Below, piece by piece: positions 1 to 5,595 of a DNA stretch of 6,811 bases. A program made the position numbers and the translations under genes. The notes below the pieces were generated by a model. The model worked only from the letters and a program-made list of their open reading frames with translations. It searched no databases and had not been told where the DNA came from. Numbering within the stretch: the stretch's first letter is position 1; each line of letters opens with the position of its first letter. This stretch comes from Syntrophomonadaceae bacterium (GTDB lineage Bacteria > Bacillota > Dethiobacteria > DTU022), in contig PWFM01000133.1 in assembly GCA_003553895.1 (NCBI GenBank), positions 1 to 6,811 on the forward strand. The letters are read 5' to 3'.

Positions 1-106
1 CGAGCTGGTTTATTCCGGGAAAATAACCCGTTATGAGGCCATGGAAAAATGTATTGACCGTTCGGAAATGGAAAGGCTTTTGCAGAGACAGCCTTCCGGT
101 TTTTAA
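1..106 (+). CDS. pilT: Twitching motility ATPase PilT, C-terminal fragment
   Basis: Only the last 34 codons are present (first full codon at 2, TAA at 104-106); the gene begins before the window. The visible tail contains SGKITRYEAMEKCID followed by MERLLQ. It resembles the end of PilT-type retraction ATPases, where a short 'G.IT..EA...' helix pair precedes a leucine-rich last helix after the hexameric motor core. PilT powers pilus retraction by ATP hydrolysis at the cytoplasmic face of the T4P machine. Its position 27 nt before pilC supports the call, because pilT-pilC is a common order. No catalytic motif is in view, so another GspE/PilT-family ATPase tail cannot be excluded. Confidence 0.72.
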   Translation, partial: ELVYSGKITRYEAMEKCIDRSEMERLLQRQPSGF

Positions 107-133
107 CCTCAAGAACAGCATCAGGGAGATGAA

Positions 134-1342
134 GTGGAAATGGCTTCTTTTCAATATGAAGCGGTAAATAGAACAGGAGAAATTGTCACCGGCCGGCTGG
201 AAGCCGAAGGGCAGTCAGGCGTCGTCGAAAGGCTGCGCGGCATGGGTTTAATGCCCATGGAAATAAAAGAGATCAAACAGTCTTCCCTGTTCAGCAGCTT
301 AAAACTGCGCTACAAGGTTAAACTGGGCGATTTGAGCCTTTTCAGCCGGCAGATGGCGGCCATGCTCAATTCCGGCATTCCTTTAACCAGGGCGGTCTTC
401 ACTCTCAGCCGCCAGGTTACCAACCCTGCTCTGAGCGCCGCATTAGATGAGTCTGCCCGCAATATCGAGGGAGGGATGAGCTTCAGCGAGGCCCTGAAGG
501 GTTATCCCGACATTTTTTCAGATCTCTACATCAATATGGTCAGCGCCGGCGAAACGGGCGGTAACCTGGAAACAACCTTGAACCGCCTCTCCCAGCAGCT
601 CCAGAAAGACAAGGAGCTGCGGGACAATATCAGATCCGCTTTGATGTACCCGGTAGCGGTCCTCGCTTTTGCCGTGGTGATCCTCTTTGCCATGCTTTTT
701 TTCCTGGTTCCCATCTTTGTCGGGTTTTTCCCGCCCGATGTGGCCCTTCCCCTGCCCACGCAGATTATTATCAGCTTCTCCGATTTGCTGCAGGCCTACT
801 GGTACATTTTCTTCCCGGTCTTATTCCTGTTCTTATGGGCTTTGCGTTCTTATGCGAAGAGCAGTACCGGCAAAAGAAAGCTCGATCGCATCAAATTTCG
901 CCTGCCGGTTTTCGGTCAGCTGATCCAGAAATCGGTAGTTGCCAGTTTTGCCCGCACCTTTTCGACCATGCTGGCTACAGGCCTGCCCGTTGTGCAGGCC
1001 CTGGACGCCGCCGGTAAGGCCACCGGCAATACCATGGTTATGGACGCCGCCGTTGAAGCCGGGGAAAAAATCCAGGAAGGAAGCAGTGTCTCCGTTCCCC
1101 TGGAAGAAAGCGGCATTTTCCCGCCCATGGTTACCCATATGGTTGCCGTTGGGGAAGAAACCGGTGATATACCGGATATGATGGATAAAGTGGCCGCCTT
1201 TTTCGAAGAAGAAGTGGCTACCATGACCAAGGGGCTGACCTCGTTGATCGAGCCCTTAATGCTGGTAGTAATCGGCGTTTTGGTCGGGGGCATGCTGATC
1301 GCCCTTTACCTGCCGATCTTTACCGTAATTACTGAGATATAA
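134..1342 (+). CDS. pilC: Type IV pilus inner-membrane platform protein PilC (GspF family)
   Basis: This 402-residue polytopic protein is the usual length for PilC/GspF. It carries two repeated GspF domains, at about residues 66-190 and 268-392. Each contains the hallmark glycine/glutamate motif: VSAGETGGNLE near 136-146 and VAVGEETGDIPDM near 337-349. Hydrophobic membrane segments lie at about 170-197, 222-239 and 373-397. PilC sits in the cytoplasmic membrane, couples to the PilB and PilT motors, and is thought to move pilin subunits in or out of the fibre. The chosen GTG start at 134 follows AGGGAG (123-128) by 5 nt. An in-frame ATG at 140 is a possible alternative and would remove only two residues. 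pilT lies just upstream and pilM starts 23 nt downstream, indicating one operon. No frameshift or missing motif was seen. Confidence 0.95.
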   Translation: MEMASFQYEAVNRTGEIVTGRLEAEGQSGVVERLRGMGLMPMEIKEIKQSSLFSSLKLRYKVKLGDLSLFSRQMAAMLNSGIPLTRAVFTLSRQVTNPALSAALDESARNIEGGMSFSEALKGYPDIFSDLYINMVSAGETGGNLETTLNRLSQQLQKDKELRDNIRSALMYPVAVLAFAVVILFAMLFFLVPIFVGFFPPDVALPLPTQIIISFSDLLQAYWYIFFPVLFLFLWALRSYAKSSTGKRKLDRIKFRLPVFGQLIQKSVVASFARTFSTMLATGLPVVQALDAAGKATGNTMVMDAAVEAGEKIQEGSSVSVPLEESGIFPPMVTHMVAVGEETGDIPDMMDKVAAFFEEEVATMTKGLTSLIEPLMLVVIGVLVGGMLIALYLPIFTVITEI

Positions 1343-1365
1343 CCTCAAGCGGGAGTTGTCCGAAG

Positions 1366-2382
1366 ATGAAAATAACAGGCGCCAATAAAACAGTAGGACT
1401 GGAAATCGACACCGGGATAGCCCGGGCGGTGGAAGCCGCCGGCAGCGCCGGCAAACCGAAGCTGGTCAATATGGCTGCGGTGGAACTGGCCCCGGGAGCG
1501 GTGGAAGAAGGAATGGTGGTCAATCCCAAAGAAGTGGGGGAGGCCCTGCTGGAGCTGTGGTCTTCCGGAGAAATCAGGCACCGCCGGGTGCTGCTCGGGG
1601 GGGCCAACCAGGCCGTCCTGGTCCGTTATACCACCATTCCCAAGGTGCCTGCCAATAAACTGGATAATGTAATCAGGTTCCAGGCCCAGGAAAGTTTGCC
1701 CATACCGCTTGAAAGCGTGGTCATGGATTACCAGGTGATTGGAGAAGTAGAGGAAGAAGGGAAAACGGTTCTGGAAGTTTTGCTTGTTGCCGCCAGGCGG
1801 GACATGCTTGATGGTTTTTTGGAAGCGCTTACCATAGCCAGGCTGGAACCGGTTGATATCGATGTTTCCACCCTGGCCCTGATGCAAACCCTGCCTGCTA
1901 AAGCCCGCGACCGCTCCGTAGCCATTGTCAATATCGCCAACGGGCTGGGCAATATTTTGGTGGCCGACTACGGCCGGCCCCGGATGGCCAGGCTGGTTTC
2001 ATGCAACCTGAAAGACTTGGCCGAGCGCCTGGGTTGTTCACTTGAAGAAGTTTTAGATGAGAGGGTATATCATAGCGATGCTGCCCTGTCTGAATTCGCA
2101 AACTGGGCCGACACTGTTATCAGCGAAACCCGCGCATCGATCAGTTATTACCAGAGCCAGTCCAACACATCCGAGCTGGAGGCTATTGTCTTAAACGGTC
2201 GGGGCGGACGGTTGAAAGGGATTGCTGTCAGCCTGGAAGAAGCGCTGGAACTGCCGGTGCGCATCGTCAATCCCTTTGCTTTATATACCAATGCCAATAA
2301 GAATAACCTGGGATCGGGCATAGAAGCCGTGGAATATGCCATCTGCGCCGGCCTGGCCCGGCGTGGCCTGGAGGGATCATAG
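1366..2382 (+). CDS. pilM: Type IV pilus assembly protein PilM, with divergent nucleotide-binding motifs
   Basis: This 338-residue soluble protein has the length and layout of the actin/FtsA-like PilM family. PilM forms a cytoplasmic ring that binds the N-terminal tail of PilN and links the motor to the alignment complex. Support includes an N-terminal first strand and loop (VGLEIDTGIARAVEA, residues 10-24), a family-like segment with FQAQESLPIPLESVVMDYQV (105-124), the helix ISETRASISYYQSQ (252-265) typical before the adenosine motif, and VLNGRGGRLKGI (275-286). The motifs that contact ATP in PilM relatives are altered: the usual D-I-G-S-S-S reads E-I-D-T-G-I, the second phosphate loop reads NIANGLGN instead of a D-I-G-A-type loop, and the adenosine motif has NGRGG in place of a GG-rich loop. 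ATG at 1366 follows GGGAG (1351-1355) by 10 nt. The stop codon is one base before the pilN start. Confidence 0.9.
   Translation: MKITGANKTVGLEIDTGIARAVEAAGSAGKPKLVNMAAVELAPGAVEEGMVVNPKEVGEALLELWSSGEIRHRRVLLGGANQAVLVRYTTIPKVPANKLDNVIRFQAQESLPIPLESVVMDYQVIGEVEEEGKTVLEVLLVAARRDMLDGFLEALTIARLEPVDIDVSTLALMQTLPAKARDRSVAIVNIANGLGNILVADYGRPRMARLVSCNLKDLAERLGCSLEEVLDERVYHSDAALSEFANWADTVISETRASISYYQSQSNTSELEAIVLNGRGGRLKGIAVSLEEALELPVRIVNPFALYTNANKNNLGSGIEAVEYAICAGLARRGLEGS
2370..2375 (+). promoter_or_regulatory. Ribosome binding site that fixes the pilN TTG start
   Basis: GGAGGG lies inside the last codons of pilM and ends 8 nt before TTG at 2384. Translation from that TTG begins DYVSLLPPE, which matches the conserved PilN start. 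The upstream in-frame ATG at 2336 has no comparable site and would add 16 non-family residues. Confidence 0.75.
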
Positions 2383-2383
2383 T

Positions 2384-3010
2384 TTGGATTACGTCAGTTT
2401 ATTACCGCCGGAAATAAAACAGCGCCGCATTGAAGAGCAGAGGCAGGGTAAAATCCTGAAGATCGCCGCGATTGTCCTGGTGGCCCTGCTGGTCGTCTAT
2501 GCTTTTCTGCTGGTCAGCTCTTTTCTGACCCGCAACACCCTTGATTCGCTGCGCAATGAGCGGGAGGATTTGGAACAGCAGGCCGCGGCCCTGCAGGAAT
2601 ACGACGACCTTTATAATGAAATGCAAAGCGCCGAAGATACACTTAACCGGGCCATGGGTAACGTGCCCGAATGGGACCGGTTCCTTTTAGATCTCGGCCT
2701 GGCTATGAACCCGGAAACGGCCCTGACCAGCTTAAACATCGATTACCAGATCGATGATAACGAAGAAGACGGCAATGCAGAGAACGGCAATGCAGGAAGC
2801 GGCAGCTTTTCCATGCAGGGCTGGAGCTACAGCCATGGCAATGTTTCCGATATGCTGGAGCGAGCGCAAAAACTGGAACAGCTCGAGAACCTGCGCCTGC
2901 GCTCTTCTTCACCGGCAACGATAAACAACCGCCCGGCGGTTGAATTTTCTGTGGATGCCGTCCTGCTGCCGGGCCCGCTATATTTCGACCCCGATGAGGA
3001 GGGCAGCTGA
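2384..3010 (+). CDS. pilN: Type IV pilus alignment protein PilN
   Basis: This 208-residue bitopic membrane protein begins at a TTG start. The N-terminus (M)DYVSLLPPEIKQRR matches the short cytoplasmic 'iNLLP' tail by which PilN binds PilM. A membrane helix follows at about residues 25-47 (AAIVLVALLVVYAFLLVSS). Next is a charged, heptad-like coiled coil at about 50-88, then an extracytoplasmic domain with the ferredoxin-like pattern of PilN/PilO. An acidic, Asn/Gly-rich linker at about residues 124-144 (with GNAENGNAG) interrupts that domain. It is encoded partly by a repeated 10-mer, GGCAATGCAG, at 2771 and 2786, and may be a flexible loop particular to this lineage. PilN pairs with PilO to form the alignment subcomplex. 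The pilM stop lies immediately upstream and pilO starts 1 nt after the pilN stop, so translation of pilMNO is probably coupled. Confidence 0.88.
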   Translation: MDYVSLLPPEIKQRRIEEQRQGKILKIAAIVLVALLVVYAFLLVSSFLTRNTLDSLRNEREDLEQQAAALQEYDDLYNEMQSAEDTLNRAMGNVPEWDRFLLDLGLAMNPETALTSLNIDYQIDDNEEDGNAENGNAGSGSFSMQGWSYSHGNVSDMLERAQKLEQLENLRLRSSSPATINNRPAVEFSVDAVLLPGPLYFDPDEEGS

Positions 3011-3011
3011 T

Positions 3012-3542
3012 ATGTTCTCATTAACCGGCACGACCCGTAAATATGTGATCATCGGCGCCGCCGTTTTAGCCATTATCCTCGGCCTGGTGCTGATCTATGT
3101 TCAGTACAGCGCCCTCAGCAGCCTGCGGGCGGAAGTGGAGGAAGAAGAGATGCTGGTTGATACGGCTCGCTCTAACCTCGACCGGCTCCTGGTCCACCGC
3201 GACCGGGCTGAGGAATATGAAAGGCGCCTGCAATTTGCCGGAGAAAAAATCCCCACAGCGGCCGGGGAAGATCAGTTTTTGCGCTATTTGCACCGGCTTA
3301 GCGAACAGCACGGCCTGGAGGCTGTTAATATCAGTTTTGCCGAACGGGTTGCAGAGGAGAATTATACTGCTATGCCCGTTTCCATTACCCTGGAAGGCAG
3401 TTTCAGCTCGATCAGGAAACTGCTCGCCGCCCTGCGCAACGGTGAACGGGCGGTCCGGGTAGACAATTTAAGTTTCAGCCGGGCCGAAGGCGGCTCCGAT
3501 TTGCAGGTATCAATATCTGCGAGCGCTTTTTACAGGCCTTAA
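3012..3542 (+). CDS. pilO: Type IV pilus alignment protein PilO
   Basis: This is a 176-residue bitopic membrane protein. The short N-terminal cytoplasmic tail is followed by a membrane helix at about residues 11-31 (YVIIGAAVLAIILGLVLIYV) and a coiled coil at about 36-75. The C-terminal domain (about 84-176) follows the PilO pattern: a helix FLRYLHRLSEQHGL, a strand NISF, a second strand and helix (PVSITLEGSFSSIRKLLAALRN), then RAVRVDNLSF and a last strand. PilO dimerises with PilN on the outer face of the membrane and aligns the pilus machine. ATG at 3012 follows GAGGAGGG (2996-3003) by 8 nt; a longer in-frame reading from 2940 overlaps pilN and lacks a site. Residues 86-175 resemble the C-terminus of the sigma-like protein encoded at 5596-6648. 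Confidence 0.88.
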   Translation: MFSLTGTTRKYVIIGAAVLAIILGLVLIYVQYSALSSLRAEVEEEEMLVDTARSNLDRLLVHRDRAEEYERRLQFAGEKIPTAAGEDQFLRYLHRLSEQHGLEAVNISFAERVAEENYTAMPVSITLEGSFSSIRKLLAALRNGERAVRVDNLSFSRAEGGSDLQVSISASAFYRP

Positions 3543-3631
3543 TGATCATGGTAGAATAATAACCGTAAACAGGGAGGATCTTTACAATCCCTTCTGCTAA
3601 TAACAGGATTAACAGTGGAGTGAATTAAGAG
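3543..3631 (+). other. pilO-pilB intergenic gap with an orphan Shine-Dalgarno-like motif
   Basis: This 89-nt spacer contains AGGGAGG at 3571-3577, a strong ribosome-binding-like sequence. No ATG, GTG or TTG follows at a usable distance; pilB's own site is GGAG at 3617-3620. A short GGAT/ATCC inverted pair (3576-3579, 3587-3590) could form a small hairpin. I see no convincing promoter or terminator here. It may be an untranslated spacer, a processing site, or the remains of a lost small gene. Confidence 0.35.
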
Positions 3632-5344
3632 ATGGCACAAAACCGCCGTGGTATCAATAAAAAGCGGGGCGGGATCGGTGACCTGCTGGTAGAAAATGGC
3701 GAGCTGACCCGGGAACAATTAAACCAGGCCCTGGAAAGGCACCGGGAGAAATTACAGCAAGGCAGCCGCGGTCTTCTAGGGCAGACCCTGGTAGACATGG
3801 GTTTTGCTTCTGAAGAAGTAGTAACCAAAGCAATCGCCCGCCAGGCCAACGTGGACCTGATTTCGCTTGATTCTTACAATATTGACAGCACTGCCGCAGC
3901 CATGCTCGACCCCGACACGGCCCGCCGTTACAGCTCCCTGCCTATCGGCTTTGAAAACGGCCGCCTGGTAGTAGCCATGATGCATCCCAATGATATCGTC
4001 ACCATAGATGACCTGCGTCTGATTACCGGCTATGAGGTTAAACCGGTTTGCGTTTCTGACAGTGAATTAAAAATGGCCATCGAAAAATTTGCCAACGCCG
4101 CTACCGGACTGGAGGCAGACGAAGAGGATTACCTCCCGGAAGAGGATGAAAAAGAAGAGCTGCAGACCTCAGCCGACGACAAACCGGCGGTCCAGCTGGC
4201 CAACCTGATCATTAACCAGGCCATCCGTAACTCCGCCAGCGACGTGCATATCGAGCCGCAGGAAAAGAAGATGCGGGTTCGCTTCAGGATAGACGGCGTC
4301 CTGCATGAAACCATGCAGCCGCCCGCCCGCCTGCATGCCTCCCTGGTTTCGAGAGTTAAGGTCATGGCCGGGATGGATATCGCCAACCGGCGCGCCCCCC
4401 AGGATGGAAGAACCAGCTTAAAACTGGATGGAAGAGCTATCGACCTGCGTGTGGCCTCACTGCCTTCGGCCTACGGCGAAAAGCTGACCCTACGCCTATT
4501 AGACCGCAGTGAGCGCCTGATAACCCTGCCCGAGCTGGGTTTTCCCAGCTCTCAGCTAAAGCGGTTTCGCAGCCTGATCGGCAAACCTTACGGCTGCGTG
4601 CTGGTAACCGGTCCTACGGGGAGCGGTAAAACTACCACCCTTTACGCCGCCCTTTCTGAATTAAATACAGTTGAAAAACACATTATTACCGTGGAAGACC
4701 CGATTGAATACCGGCTGGCCGGCATTAACCAGGTCCAGGTCAACCCCCGGGCCGGGCTGACCTTTGCCACCGGTCTGCGCTCTATTTTGAGAAATGACCC
4801 CGACATCATCATGGTCGGCGAGATCAGGGACCGCGATACGGCCCGCATCGCCGTCGAATCGGCTTTAACCGGCCACCTGGTATTATCAACCCTGCACACC
4901 AACGATGCCGCCGGCGCTATAACCAGGCTGGGGGATATGGATATTGAGCCCTACCTGACCGCTTCTTCAGTAATCGGGGTCCTGGCCCAGCGCCTGGTCC
5001 GGCTCTTATGCAAGAATTGCCGTAAACCCTATACTATTAGCAGGCAGGAACTGCTTGCCTCAACACCAGATTTCCCCCTGGGCAAAGAGGAAAACGAAGT
5101 GACTCTTTACCAGGCCGAAGGATGCCTGCGCTGCGCCCATACCGGCTACCGGGGCCGCATGGGCGTTTACGAGCTGCTGCAGATTAGCGACAGGATCAGG
5201 CATATGACCCTGCAGCGCAAATCGGCCGGTGAAATAGCCGAAGTGGCCGTTAAAGAGGGCATGATTACCCTCAGGCGCGATGGCTATTTAAAGGTTAAAC
5301 AGGGCCTGACCACCCTGGAAGAATCATTGCGGGTCCTGGCTTAG
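3632..5344 (+). CDS. pilB: Type IV pilus extension ATPase PilB (GspE family) with MshEN-like N-terminus
   Basis: This 570-residue protein is of normal PilB length. Residues 13-76 form a tandem MshEN-like region (GIGDLLVENGELTREQL, then GLLGQTLVDMGFASEEVV); this domain type binds c-di-GMP in several PilB and MshE proteins. An N2-type domain follows (about 80-155), then an acidic linker (160-180) and the ATPase core. Core motifs are all intact: SDVHIEP (203-209), Walker A GPTGSGKT (327-334), the Asp box ITVEDPIEY (352-360), Walker B IIMVGEIRD (392-400) and the His box LSTLHTNDA (418-426). Four cysteines, C460/C463 and C498/C501, form the family's zinc site. PilB hydrolyses ATP to drive pilin addition through PilC. 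ATG at 3632 follows GGAG (3617-3620) by 11 nt, and an in-frame TAA six bases upstream excludes a longer start. It is the last pil gene seen, separated from pilO by 89 nt. Confidence 0.95.
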   Translation: MAQNRRGINKKRGGIGDLLVENGELTREQLNQALERHREKLQQGSRGLLGQTLVDMGFASEEVVTKAIARQANVDLISLDSYNIDSTAAAMLDPDTARRYSSLPIGFENGRLVVAMMHPNDIVTIDDLRLITGYEVKPVCVSDSELKMAIEKFANAATGLEADEEDYLPEEDEKEELQTSADDKPAVQLANLIINQAIRNSASDVHIEPQEKKMRVRFRIDGVLHETMQPPARLHASLVSRVKVMAGMDIANRRAPQDGRTSLKLDGRAIDLRVASLPSAYGEKLTLRLLDRSERLITLPELGFPSSQLKRFRSLIGKPYGCVLVTGPTGSGKTTTLYAALSELNTVEKHIITVEDPIEYRLAGINQVQVNPRAGLTFATGLRSILRNDPDIIMVGEIRDRDTARIAVESALTGHLVLSTLHTNDAAGAITRLGDMDIEPYLTASSVIGVLAQRLVRLLCKNCRKPYTISRQELLASTPDFPLGKEENEVTLYQAEGCLRCAHTGYRGRMGVYELLQISDRIRHMTLQRKSAGEIAEVAVKEGMITLRRDGYLKVKQGLTTLEESLRVLA

Positions 5345-5386
5345 AAAGCAGAATAATTTAATCCTAATTGACCATGCTGCTTTTTT
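5345..5386 (+). terminator. Possible weak intrinsic terminator of the pil operon
   Basis: AAAGCAG (5345-5351), directly after the pilB stop, is the reverse complement of CTGCTTT (5377-5383), which runs into six Ts (5381-5386). The 25-nt loop is large and the stem short, so termination would be inefficient. It overlaps the promoter of the next transcription unit. Confidence 0.3.
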
Positions 5387-5396
5387 GTGGCATACT
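5368..5396 (+). promoter_or_regulatory. Sigma-A-type promoter for the riboswitch and sigma-like gene
   Basis: TTGACC (-35, 5368-5373) and CATACT (-10, 5391-5396) are separated by 17 nt. A TG at 5388-5389 gives an extended -10 element. Transcription would start near 5402-5405, just before the riboswitch aptamer, which is the expected arrangement. A TATAAA at 5399-5404 is a less well-spaced alternative -10. Confidence 0.7.
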
Positions 5397-5407
5397 GATA
5401 TAAAGAT

Positions 5408-5500
5408 TGAGAACCGAACGTGGCAAAACCACCGAAAGGTGGCGGCGCAAAGCTACAGGGGCTTCGGCAAAATGCCGGTGCCAGCCAGCTGCCGGTTCAA
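5408..5500 (+). ncRNA. Cyclic di-GMP-I riboswitch aptamer (GEMM-I)
   Basis: The element matches the GEMM-I architecture. Closing stem P1 is GAACCG (5411-5416) paired with CGGTTC (5493-5498). The conserved GGCAAA follows at 5422-5427. The first arm is CCACC-GAAA-GGTGG (5429-5442), with the GNRA tetraloop that docks in the family. The signature GCGCAAAGC lies at 5445-5453. The second arm includes CGGCA/TGCCG (5465-5469, 5473-5477) and outer pairing AGCT/AGCT (5451-5454, 5487-5490). By alignment from memory to the Vibrio cholerae Vc2 RNA, the ligand-specificity base G20 is G (5422) and the intercalating A47 is A (5449). This favours c-di-GMP over the cGAMP-preferring variants, which carry A at the first position. 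It precedes a terminator and the sigma-like gene, so it probably controls transcription elongation into that gene. Whether ligand turns expression on or off is not evident. Confidence 0.9.
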
Positions 5501-5512
5501 GGGAATTAATAA

Positions 5513-5547
5513 CCCTACCTGGACCAGCAGGTAGGGATTTGTGTTTT
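5513..5547 (+). terminator. Intrinsic terminator, probable riboswitch expression platform
   Basis: CCCTACCTG (5513-5521) and CAGGTAGGG (5528-5536) form a perfect 9-bp stem with a 6-nt loop, followed by the T-rich stretch TTTGTGTTTT (5538-5547). It lies 14 nt after the P1 strand of the riboswitch and before the RBS of the next gene, the standard place for ligand-gated termination. A competing small hairpin AGGG/CCCT (5500-5503, 5513-5516) could take the left arm of the stem. Confidence 0.8.
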
Positions 5548-5564
5548 AAAGGACCGGTCCTTTA
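5547..5564. repeat. 18-bp perfect palindrome upstream of the sigma-like gene
   Basis: TAAAGGACCGGTCCTTTA is a perfect inverted repeat with no central spacer. It lies between the riboswitch terminator and the RBS of the sigma-like gene. It could be a dimeric protein operator or, as RNA, a small hairpin with a CCGG loop. Its GGTCC (5556-5560) is also complementary to GGACC at 5521-5525, in the terminator loop region. Confidence 0.6.
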
Positions 5565-5595
5565 GCATGATTAATAATGCCGAGGAGATTTATTC

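Noticed and set aside
526..1293. Open frames on the minus strand and in other frames within pilC
   Set aside because: They are shadows of pilC with no ribosome binding site, low-complexity composition and no family features.
2336..2383. Longer PilN beginning at ATG 2336
   Set aside because: The added 16 residues are encoded inside pilM, lack a ribosome binding site and do not fit the PilN family. TTG at 2384 has GGAGGG 8 nt upstream and starts at the conserved SLLPPE tail.
2940..3011. Longer PilO beginning at ATG 2940
   Set aside because: It overlaps pilN by about 70 nt and gives an unrelated Cys/Arg-rich prefix. ATG 3012 has a strong GAGGAGGG site and leads directly to the PilO membrane helix.
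3542..3559. Five-codon frame ATGATCATGGTAGAATAA after pilO
   Set aside because: It overlaps the pilO stop, has no ribosome binding site and is too short to support as a gene.
5397..5404. GATATA or TATAAA as the main -10 box
   Set aside because: The spacing from TTGACC would be 23 nt or more. CATACT at 17 nt with an extended TG fits better and puts the start just before the aptamer.
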